From positions 20,342,222 to 20,406,221 of the forward strand of contig CM050654.1 in assembly GCA_027574665.1 (NCBI GenBank): 64,000 nt of DNA. Direction: 5' to 3'. Positions 50,401-59,073 of this stretch are shown in pieces (position 1 is the stretch's first letter; every line of letters begins with the position of its first letter). The notes beneath the pieces are model-generated. The model was not told the DNA's origin. It did not search any database and was given only the letters and a program-made list of their open reading frames with translations. This DNA is from Rhynochetos jubatus (taxonomy: Eukaryota; Chordata; Aves; Eurypygiformes; Rhynochetidae). The translations under genes were made by a program, and so were the position numbers.

Positions 50401-53400
50401 CTACAGGAAAGTGATCAGAAATTAAATCTCTTTCCTCACTAGGATTTGTTTAAATATAGTAACTGTGTTGCAATAACTTCGGTAGTGACAGAGGTCTCTG
50501 CATTCCCTGAAGTGATTACCAGAGACACCTCTAAGAGGAAGGACACCTGTCTTCTTCCTTCCTTACTTCCCATGAGATTGCTCTGTCTCCTGGTTTTCTT
50601 ATGGAGAAGTGGAGGGAAAGGATAAGAGAGCAAAGGTATGAAGAAATGGGGAAGCAGCTACAAAGACGCTAACAAAGACAACATGATGCTCTCAGAGGTC
50701 CCATCCATGCTCAGTTCCAAATTCTCCATAGTGTCTGTTTTTCTGCTTTCCAGTGCAGAGCAGACTAAAGGAAAGCGATGGCTTCATAAAAACACAGCGG
50801 CTATGTTTATTGCACCACCTCTTCATGGTGCAATAGTGGTGGTGATGGTAGCCGTGATGATCCAGCCTGAACAAGGACTTGTGTGTTTTGAAAGCTTGTC
50901 CATTCTTCCCCAGTTATAAGTGTTGCTTTAACGAAAGAGATACTTTGCAGCATCAGTCTCTCTTCTCTGCCTAACATAGGGGATTTTTTCCTCAACAGAA
51001 CCCAAAGGACCTGGTGGAGGAGGCGGCGGTGGCTTTGGAGGAGGTGGCGGCGGCGGGGGTTTTGGTGGTGGTGGCGGCGGTGGTGGCAGCTTTGGTGGTG
51101 GTGGACCCCCTGGCCTTGGAGGTCTTTTTCAAGCAGGAATGCCAAAGCTCAGATCTACTGCAAACCGAGATGCCGGTAAGAAAGACCTTGCAGTTTCAGT
51201 GTGAAAAAGTAAATGACATTGCTTAAAACCTTCACAGCACAGCAATAAATTACCTGCTGGGATTGCACAAGTCTTTAAATATCTTAGGCTCTTAGGAATG
51301 TAATTTTCAGCTTGAATCTTGTCTTATTCTTAACACTAGGATTTATAAAGGAGAAGATAGACTTCTTTACACCCATCCTCCTAGTTAGTTATTGATGAAA
51401 ACTAGATCTCAGCAGTGCTGAATTGCTACCTGCAAAGTACAGTCAGGCAGACTAGATCCTGCCTCAGCTGTGAGTGTGCAGGCCTAGAGCAAAATTAAGA
51501 GGATTCCAGGTTAATTCTCCCTTGTTCACCAGGAAAAAGGATCTACTTTCCAAATGGAAAGCACATCTGCGTCAGCTCCACGACAGCACGATTTACCACT
51601 TAGGGAGTGCATGAGGCATCCCAGCTGGCTGGTACGCACACTGCAGCTGGAGGCTTGTCTGGGGCATGTGCTGTGTTCTCCTGGCTGGTGAAACGGCTGC
51701 CCAAAGCCTCGTGCCCTTTGAAACAAAGATCCGGGAGCCCTGGGATTTCTAAGGTTAAAGGTGTAGGATTTGACACTTATTGAAGGAGGTCTGGGCAATG
51801 AGGGTTGCAGGGTGTTACGAACCTTATGTGTTTTATAAACTAACGTGAAGTTTTCAGCAGATGTGTACAAAACAGTTTCTCAGAGCTGGTATTTTCTATT
51901 GTGTCACAGTCTATTTTGGGAATGTGTGTTAATACAAAAGTTCCTGGCATCACAGCACAGTGCTGCCTCAACTGCAAGGCTGGCTGCTTTCTTTCTGACA
52001 TGCACAAGTGCATCCTTAACAGCTACGAGAAAGGGCTGGAAAGAGGACTGTTGATTTTATGTGTTGTTTAAAACCTAAGATTTCCTGCTGAAAGCAAAGG
52101 TGGATGGTGTCAAATACTTGTTCTTCATCCCTTCTCTGTGCAAGGGCTCCATCGGTCGTGTTGCCGTTGGTGTTGTGCGAGTGGTCCCCCATAAGGGTTC
52201 CTGGGAAGTCACCCAGTGGAGCGGTGTCCCCGTGCCCCTGAACCAGGGAGCCGAGCCCCGAAGGCTGGCGTGCCCCGTGCCGGGGCCGACACCACCCGCC
52301 TTGGGACGCGGCCCGCCGGAAAGCCGCTGGGCGAGCACGGGATGCTGATGCCCTATCCTCTGTCCGCAGATGCCGGGGCGGGCCGCCCGCCCGCCCTGCC
52401 GCCCGGGGTCCGCTCCACGGCCGCCAAGCCCTTCTCTCCGCCGAGCGGCCCGCCGCGCTTCCCGGGGCCGCCCTCGGGGCCGCGGACCTCCGCCCCCGAG
52501 CCGCTGAGGAGCCGCATGCCGCCGCCGAGGCCCGACGCCGGCTCCAAGCCCGAGTCCGTGCCGCCGCCGGTGCCCACCACCCCCCGGCCCATCGCCTCCA
52601 GCCTGCACAACAGGGGCTCGTCGACGGCGCCGGGCGTGAGCCGGCAGCCCAGCCTGGGGCCCTCGCCCCCGCCGTTCCCGGGCAGCCGGGGCGCGGGGCC
52701 GGCCGGACCCCTCCGGCAGCCCGGCCCCGGCGCGGCGCCCCCCTTCTCCGGCCGGCCGCCGCTGCCGCCCACCCCGGGCCGGCCGGGGGAGGACAAGCCG
52801 CCGCCGCCGCCGCCCCCCGCCGGGCACCGGCCGCCCTCCGCCCGGGAGGCGGCTCTGCCCCCGCCGCCGCCGCAGAACAGCAAGCCGCCCGTGCCCTCCG
52901 CCCCCCGGCCCAGCCTCGGCGCCCCCGCGCCCCCGCCGCCCCCCAGCAGGCCGGGGCCGCCCCCCGTCCCGCCCGTCCCCGCCGGCGGCGACGAGATGCC
53001 GCGGCTGCCCCAGAGGAACATCTCGCTGGGATCCTCCGCGGCGCCTGGCGGCGGGGGCGGCCGCTCCGGACCCCTGCCCCCCCCGCCCACCGAGAGACCC
53101 CCGCCGCCCGTCAGAGACCCCCCCAGCCGATCAGGTAGGCAGCCGGAGCGGCGCCGGAAGCGGGGGCTGGGGGTGCTGGGCTGGGCGGGGGTTGAGCAGG
53201 CGGCGCGGTGGGACGAGGTGAGGGTTCTTCGTGGAAAGGGGGAATTTTCGGCTGGCCCTGCCCCTTGCAGCATCCCCCAGAACCGGCGGCCGCGCGCCGG
53301 TGCAGCCCCGCAGGTGCTTCACCCGCTGTGACCGCGCCGAGCAGCACCGGGTACCGTCGGCCGGGCCGCGGCCCCTCCGCGCTGTGCGGAACGCGGTGCG

Positions 53401-56400
53401 GCGTGGGGCAGAGCCGCTCCGCGCGGGCGGACCCCGCGGCTGGGAGTGTGGGTCGGTGGGCACCGCGGTGGCTTCAGGAGAGTCGCCTGTGCATCTTCAC
53501 ATCTCGGCGACTTCCGCCCTAATTACTGTAATTAAGAAGGGTTGCAAACAGGGGGTTCCCCATCGTGTTCTTCAGGCGAAGGCGCGGTTTCATCTGGGTG
53601 CTGACAGGTGACAGCACGTGCCTTCCCCAGTCAGGCAGGTAGTGGTGCCGTTCCCGTGAGCGGAGGTGTGCGGAACCCGACCCACGGTCTGCGTGCTGGG
53701 GGACACGCACCCTTACGGCCACGGACCGATTATTTTAATAAAAGACCCAGCCGTCAGTTGTTAAATGTAATGGGAGGTGTTGCAGTGTGACTAACTGCTG
53801 TTACACACCGAGCGCAGGTTTCAAATGATGCTAAAAATAGAAGTGTTTGAGGCATTTCACAGTACGCCTTGCCCTCCGTGACAACTATTGTTCGTAACGC
53901 TGAAGAATCGCAAGTCGTGACGTAGCTCTTAATACCTGGCGGTGGCTCCCTTCGGAGATGAGAGAATTTAGGCACCAACAGCCAGGCCCTGTAACATTGG
54001 GGAGGGGGAAGCATCGCACACAAGGCAACACTGGGAAGCTCCATAGAGTTGCCTTTCATCCGTCCTTTGGAATAAAAATCTGGAATCATCTCAAACCCGC
54101 CCAGCCCTGGACAACAGAGATGAGTGCAAGGGGAGCTCCCACTGGCCAAGCCATCTGTGTCGCTTGCCAGCTCCTTTAACCGGGCTGGATCCCCTATAGC
54201 GTGGCACCTGCAGCAGCCGTGCGGCTGCAGAAAATCCTGGCCCCGAAACCCTGCTTTGTGGAGCTGGTTGCCAGCCCAAAGGATGGCACAACGCCAGCAC
54301 AGCCTGCAGCAAATAAATGAGAGAAATCATGTCACGTTTGACTGGGAGCGTGGATCAGAGTTGCAGAACACGTCTGCGATTACCCAGACACTTCCAAGAG
54401 CTTTGTCCGTCATGGCCTCCGCTTCCACCGCTGCTTCCCTGGTCGGCTTTTCTCTGAGACAGGTGGTTTTAGCAAATCTGCGCTACCTTTCTGCTGGCTT
54501 AATAAGCAGAAGGAAGTTGTAGTGATAAATTATAAATGTAAATACTCCTGTTCTGCAGCAGGTCAGTATAGATGATGGGGTTTAGGTAGGTTTAGAGAGA
54601 GAGCAAGAAAAAGTATTCTGAAAGTTGTTAAATGCTTCTCATTCTTAGAAACCCTTCCCTGAGGTGAACTTTAGTAACGAGGGGAAAGAAAACCCCACAA
54701 AGTACAGCATGTTTCTTGAAGGATGCTTGTTTCTGGAGACACAGTATCTGCTGCTCTTTTGTAAAACACACATCTGTAGCTAGATTTCATCAGGACAAGG
54801 AAGCATTTCATAAAAATGAACATAATTGTCAGTTGCCCAACTGTGCCCGACAGAGGTAGCGAGACCTTTGAACATGCACAGCCCTCCACACCCTCTGCTT
54901 CACCTCCTCAGGACAGCCCTGGTCCTGTGTCAGATGGGCTGCGCCTTTGTATTTCACCTGCCATGTCACCACGCCAGTTACTCAGAACCACAGACGCTGG
55001 GAATGCCAGTCTACGTGTGAGGGCTGTTTCCAGCTTAGCGGGAGGTGGATATGCTCCAGCTACTGAAAAACCTGGCGTGCAGCACATCTGTTTATAAATG
55101 GGTGAGCTGATGCCATGCTGCTCAGCTCCTGAGCTGAATTCCCATGTGCCACCACAGGCCCTGGCTGTGACCCCTAGGAGGGACCACCCCTGTGGACAAA
55201 GAGCCTCTGAGGGTAGCAGGACTCTTCTGCACGTCCTCTTGCCGTGCAGTGGTACATGGAAAGGAAACGGGCGATGGTTTGGACCTCCCTAGTAGCCTGA
55301 CTTCTAGCTGCAACTTCTGCTCCTTGTGACCAACGTAATTTAGAGTGGTTTAAAGGTGGCTTCAAGGGCCAGCACCTCTGCAGAGGCTTCTGTAGCTGAA
55401 GGAAATGGGAATACGGGCACTGAGGTGTATTTATGCTTAGAAATGCCTTGCTCCCTGATCTCTACTCTTCAAATCAGCACCAACTCCATAGACAGCCCTG
55501 GAGAGCTGGGAAGTGGGTGCTGAGGGCCAGCCGCCCTCTCTGGTGTTAGCGGGAGGCTGTGGGATGCAGGCAGCGGCTTACCGCCAGCAAAATAAGCCTG
55601 GTGTAAACGGCGTTTGTGTGCTTGCCTCTTGTCTTCCTCCAGGCCCCCTCCCACCACCTCCTCCCATAAGCAGGAATGGAAGCACTTCCAGGGCTTTGCC
55701 TGCCACCCCCCAGCTGCCCTCCCGGGCAGGGCTGGACAGCCAGAGAGGTGGACCACGACCGCCGCTTCCCCCTGACCGTCCGAGCTCAGCGGCACCGCCG
55801 CCGCCACCGCCGCCTTCATCAGCTGTCAGGAACGGCTTCCAGGATGCAGGCGATGGTAAGCCATCCTCCCGGTTGTTTGCCTTTGATAGAGACCGTGTAA
55901 TGGCTTTTGGCCTTAGTATGCCAAAAAAAGGTTGGGGTAGAGGCTTTGTTTCTAGTGCAGACCTTTGGTTTCTGACCAACAGCGGTGCTTTTTGGGTCTC
56001 AATTAACCCTGCTGAGTAAGAACAGAGTAAATACGCCATACGTAGAGCAGAACTGCAAAGTCATCAATACAGTCTCCCAAATAACCCTTTGAAAAACAGC
56101 CTGAAAAAAAGGGCTGTGTTCACCGTGCTTGGCTACAGTACAGACATAAGGCCTAAGGGAATTGTTCCGACTCTAGCACGTATTCGAACCGTAGCTGCAC
56201 TAAGACTCATCAGAAGTCAGAACAAGTTAGGTGATGACTCAAAAGCTGAAAGATGAAAAACAGATGAGGGAAGAGATTGTCAGAATGCAGCTGAAAGTGT
56301 CAAGTATCTCTCTTTTTGCTAGTGTTTATTGGAAAAGTGAGGTCCAAGATTGCTGTGTTTTAGAGATTCATCATGCTTTTCTTTTTAATTATTTTCTATT

Positions 56401-59073
56401 TGCAAAGGACAGATAAATCTTTCAGCTAATTATGGGAGGCCAAGATTGGTATTTCTGACATTTTTAAGGTTAGAAACGGCAAGCAGAAAATAAAACCGTA
56501 ACTCATGCTTTTGAAGTGTCTTCACACATCAGGTAAGTCAGGTGGGTCTCAGACACGTTTTTTCCCACGCAAGTCATTTGCAGGGCTCAGAACCTGCAGG
56601 TCCTTTACACGCTGCTTTCTAATTGCAGCCATTGGGAGTAAACACAGGAAAACTGGATCCCAGCAAATAACCACATGTACAACTGTGGCAAAACTTACTC
56701 AGCTGTTCATTACGTTATGCAATAAAATATAACAGTATTGCAAGAAGGTTATGGTTGCAAAGGCCTGAAGCAACCAAGCGAAGAAATGACAAGGTTTAAG
56801 ATAGCCCACACTTTCTTCCTTGGGCCTTCAAATTCAAGTGCACAACAGAGCTCCATAAAAATTTCCTATTGTTTCAATGAAGAAGCTGATCAACTCGCTT
56901 TATTCCTTAGAATCCTGCAGACTCAGTAAGTACACCAATGGGCTCCCTGTAGTCTCAAGAGATATAGTTTCAACAGATGTACTTTTCCATTTTTGGCACG
57001 ACTTACATACAGATTTCTCTGTCATCATAAATTTTATCACAATGGTCCCATTTTTTCCCCCTCTGTATAAAAATTAAAAAATAAAAACCACTGCTTATAG
57101 GTCAGTCTGCTTTTAATGTTGCTTTTGAGATTTGTATATCAATGAAGTATGAGTATCAGAAAATTCTACACCCAGGAACAAAACACTGTTCTGAAGTGGA
57201 AGACACTACGCGTTTCTGGTAACATGCATATACGTATACGTGTGTGTGTTAAAAAAGCAAGCCTGCTGTACGTGGAAGGGAACATAGCACTTATTTCAGT
57301 GGCATTATGGCCATTTACCTGATCTGTGATTTTGTGTTAAATTGGCTAAATGATCAGTTAAAGTTAGTAAGAATTCTCAAACTAACCTAAAGCGTCTTCT
57401 TCCCTGACTTCCCAATAGGATGCTGGTTCAGTACTCAGCTATGTGAGCATTTTGCAATATAAACCGTGTATTAAACCTGATGTTAATGTCAGTTTACTTT
57501 CCTGAAGCTGTGTCACACAACTAACAAGTAAATTGCATGGGATTTTTTTCAGATGAATGGGAAAGCAGATTTTCTTTTCATCCTATATCTGATTTGCCAC
57601 CTCCAGAGCCATATGTACCCATGAACAGAAGTTATCCCAGTAAAGTAGCAAGAAATGAAAGTAGAGGTAAGTTTGTTCCACCTCTGCTGTTGGAATGCTG
57701 GCGTATCATCCTAAAAACAGTGTGGATGGGGAAGAGACTGGATGCTGAGGTTTCAAAACTTCTCAGACTAACAGCCTGATCACCCTTCCCCACCAGACAG
57801 AAAAAGCTAATGCAGGTTCGTAGGCACAAGCCCTCTTAAACTTGTATTTGAGGGGAAAATGGTTTTGGTTTTAATTTGGAACATGTATTGGAAGAGACCA
57901 CCTCTGCCACTGTAGTCAGCTCTTCTGCTACAGGCAGCCAGAACCACAAAATCCCTTAGGACTTCCTCCTCATTTCCCATCTAAATTCATGCACAACCCA
58001 TTTATTCTTGTGCCAACATCATCCTTGAGTTTAGTTATCCTCCCTCCTCAGTGTGTTAAACCTCTAATATTTTTTAAGACAACAGTCATATCCTCCTTTT
58101 AGTTTTTTTTTTTTTTCCTGAGCTGATTAAATCAGGATGTTCTGCACTCTGCTTCCAAGCTGTGTTCTCTGATCACCAGGGCTGCTTCTGTATACATTTC
58201 AGTTTGATTTTGTTTTTTCCAATCGGTGTCACATGCTGTTCCGGTTCAGGTCTCAACCATGTCTGCTACAGGAGCATAAATGTTTCCTGCCTTCATTAGT
58301 GGTATTTTGCCTGATACACCCAAGGATCAATTTACTTCTTTCGCAACCAGTGACATCGGTGGCTCATAGTTATCCTGTAATCTTCTGTACACTCAGATGT
58401 TTCTCTCTCTCTCTCCTGTTTCCAAATGATGAGGTTTTGGTTTGGAGCAGAAATTCCTGTTAGTCTCTGCCCTTCACTTTGCCCTGTTAGCTTTCATCCT
58501 GTTTCTATTACTCCATGCAGGAAGGCAAAGTAATAGATGCGCTTTTTTTAATGTTTCCTTTCACGACCTTGCAGTTAAAATCTTAATATAGGGGAAAACG
58601 TGAAGAGCTCTGAAATGTTACTGTATTCACAACCTGCCCCTTTCACTGCAATTTGCATGTGTCACAAGTAGCACATGTTCACGTGGAACAGTAAGGCTGA
58701 CAAGAACTATCAGTCTGTTCCAAGAAGGGAAGAAAGGACTAAAATACATTTGCGTTTCAGACGTTTGGGGATAGCGTTAGTTAAAAACTTCCTTTTCTGT
58801 TGTTTGCAGTTCTGATGTTGTTTAATAAATGTCCTGGTTTAGCCAGCCAAAACCAGCACAGTAAACTAACCGGAAACGCCACGAAGATTTTTTTAGTCAA
58901 ATGGCTAGGCAGGAAAATGAGACGATCTTCACCAGTTTCTGGATTAATGGCTTGGATGTAAACTCCTACTTTAAAAGAAACCAGAAGGAGTGACACAAAA
59001 CACTTTTTCTCTTTTAGGTGGCTCTGGCCGAAAAGAAAGAGGCGTCCCCCCACTGCCACCTATACCGAGGTGA
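47402..59073 (+). CDS. WIPF1: WIPF1 (WIP, WAS/WASL-interacting protein family member 1), complete coding region in seven exons
   Basis: Joined exons: 47402-47452, 48970-49099, 50999-51175, 52370-53134, 55643-55855, 57553-57666 and 59018-59073. They total 1506 bases, 501 residues plus TGA. WIP binds actin, profilin and SH3 adaptors such as Nck and stabilises WASP/N-WASP, controlling Arp2/3-driven actin assembly at the cortex and immune synapse. Domains in order: Pro-rich start (1-17), WH2 actin-binding motif with KLKK at 45-48 (about 32-49), Gly-rich stretch (about 66-100), long Pro-rich region with APPPPP-type profilin sites (about 120-440), and the WASP EVH1-binding segment (447-467, [18 protein letters not shown]). 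The C-terminus is [12 protein letters not shown]. Ser486 corresponds to human Ser488, the PKC-theta site (known for the family). All splice sites are GT-AG and the frame is unbroken. Identification is by recalled family sequence. Confidence 0.97.
47453..48969 (+). other. WIPF1: WIPF1 intron between exons A and B
   Basis: About 1.5 kb from gtaagt to the acceptor ttctttattttgcag. Nothing recognisable lies inside apart from short chance open frames. Confidence 0.85.
48970..49099 (+). CDS. WIPF1: WIPF1 coding exon B (WH2 actin-binding domain)
   Basis: It encodes residues 18-60 and the first base of codon 61. The stretch [20 protein letters not shown] is the WH2 (verprolin homology) motif that binds monomeric actin. 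KLKK is the basic patch required for it in the family. It is followed by [12 protein letters not shown], also conserved. The donor is gaca|gtacgt at 49100. Confidence 0.98.
49100..50998 (+). other. WIPF1: WIPF1 intron between exons B and C
   Basis: About 1.9 kb. It carries a CR1 fragment at 49246-49432 (listed separately) and, near its 3' end, a 9-bp perfect inverted repeat: ATTGCACCA at 50809-50817 and TGGTGCAAT at 50826-50834. No gene is seen. The acceptor is ttttttcctcaacag. Confidence 0.85.
49246..49432 (-). repeat. CR1 LINE 3' end, antisense
   Basis: It begins tagaatcacagaaagggttg and continues with ggaagggaccttaaagccca, cagcctggccttgaagacag and ctgggcaacctgttccagtg. It is the same subfamily type as the copy at 36675, sharing the unusual 'gaagacagccagggatg' block, and is truncated after about 190 bases. 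Confidence 0.92.
50999..51175 (+). CDS. WIPF1: WIPF1 coding exon C (Gly-rich region)
   Basis: It encodes residues 61-120: KPKGPGGGG, then Gly runs broken by single Phe and one Ser (about 66-100), then [20 protein letters not shown] and RDA. The last block is strongly conserved in WIP and its paralogues. It starts and ends in phase 1; the donor is gatgccg|gtaaga at 51176. Confidence 0.97.
51176..52369 (+). other. WIPF1: WIPF1 intron between exons C and D
   Basis: About 1.2 kb. The last 150 bases become GC-rich and run into the CpG-dense exon D. No gene or repeat is recognised. The acceptor is cctatcctctgtccgcag. Confidence 0.85.
52230..53480. other. WIPF1: CpG-dense block over WIPF1 exon D
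   Basis: Very high GC and frequent CpG extend from about 140 bases before exon D to about 350 bases after it. Part of this follows from proline codons (CCN), but the flanking intron sequence is also CpG-rich. It is a candidate intragenic CpG island. Long open frames on the minus strand here are composition artefacts. Confidence 0.7.
52370..53134 (+). CDS. WIPF1: WIPF1 coding exon D (large Pro-rich region)
   Basis: It encodes residues 120-375. Recognisable WIP blocks include [95 protein letters not shown] and [20 protein letters not shown]. In the family this region holds profilin, Nck, cortactin and CrkL docking sites. It runs phase 1 to phase 1. The donor tcag|gtaggc at 53135 is adequate but not strong, and reading on remains open for 65 more codons. 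Confidence 0.97.
53135..55642 (+). other. WIPF1: WIPF1 intron between exons D and E
   Basis: About 2.5 kb. The first 350-600 bases continue the CpG-dense block; the rest is of ordinary composition. I see no other gene. An in-frame read-through from exon D stops at the TGA at 53329-53331. The acceptor is tgtcttcctccag. Confidence 0.85.
55643..55855 (+). CDS. WIPF1: WIPF1 coding exon E (second Pro-rich region)
   Basis: It encodes residues 375-446, with the conserved [31 protein letters not shown], a polyproline run, and [10 protein letters not shown] just before the WASP-binding segment. Phase 1 to phase 1; the donor is gatg|gtaagc at 55856. Confidence 0.97.
55856..57552 (+). other. WIPF1: WIPF1 intron between exons E and F
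   Basis: About 1.7 kb of AT-rich sequence. A short run near 56230-56300 translates to a charged helix-like peptide but lacks a GT donor. Nothing else is recognised. The acceptor is gggatttttttcag. Confidence 0.85.
57553..57666 (+). CDS. WIPF1: WIPF1 coding exon F (WASP EVH1-binding segment)
   Basis: It encodes residues 446-484, starting [20 protein letters not shown] and ending [12 protein letters not shown]. In WIP this segment wraps around the EVH1 domain of WASP/N-WASP. Phe452 and Phe454 correspond to human Phe454 and Phe456. The residue between them is Ser453, where human has Tyr. Phase 1 to phase 1; the donor is agag|gtaagt at 57667. Confidence 0.97.
57667..59017 (+). other. WIPF1: WIPF1 last intron
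   Basis: About 1.35 kb. It holds an old CR1 copy (57955-58210) and a CT-rich microsatellite near 58404-58414. No gene is seen. The acceptor is cactttttctcttttag. Confidence 0.85.
57955..58210 (-). repeat. Old CR1-type fragment, antisense
   Basis: Blocks such as cccatttattcttgtgccaa, catatcctccttttag, gagctgattaaatcagg and gatcaccagggctgcttctg follow the order of an ancient amniote CR1 3' region read in reverse. It is strongly diverged, so the edges are approximate. Confidence 0.6.
59018..59073 (+). CDS. WIPF1: WIPF1 last coding exon (C-terminus)
   Basis: It completes codon 484 and encodes [17 protein letters not shown] with TGA at 59071-59073. Ser486 aligns with human Ser488, phosphorylated by PKC-theta. 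The terminal PPLPPIPR is conserved. Human reads GAPP where this reads GVPP. Confidence 0.97.

Noticed and set aside
50809-50834. A 9-bp inverted repeat (ATTGCACCA / TGGTGCAAT) as a possible small RNA
   Set aside because: The stem is short and the flanks pair by only one or two more bases. Stems of this size are expected by chance in 64 kb.
52075-53273. Minus-strand open frames of 250 and 306 codons opposite WIPF1 exon D
   Set aside because: They are shadows of the proline codons: CCN on the plus strand reads as Gly- and Arg-rich sequence on the minus strand. The plus-strand frame matches WIP precisely.
56230-56330. A charged, helix-like peptide ([16 protein letters not shown]) in the intron after exon E
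   Set aside because: No GT donor follows in a useful position and the frame continues into ordinary intron translation. It is probably chance.
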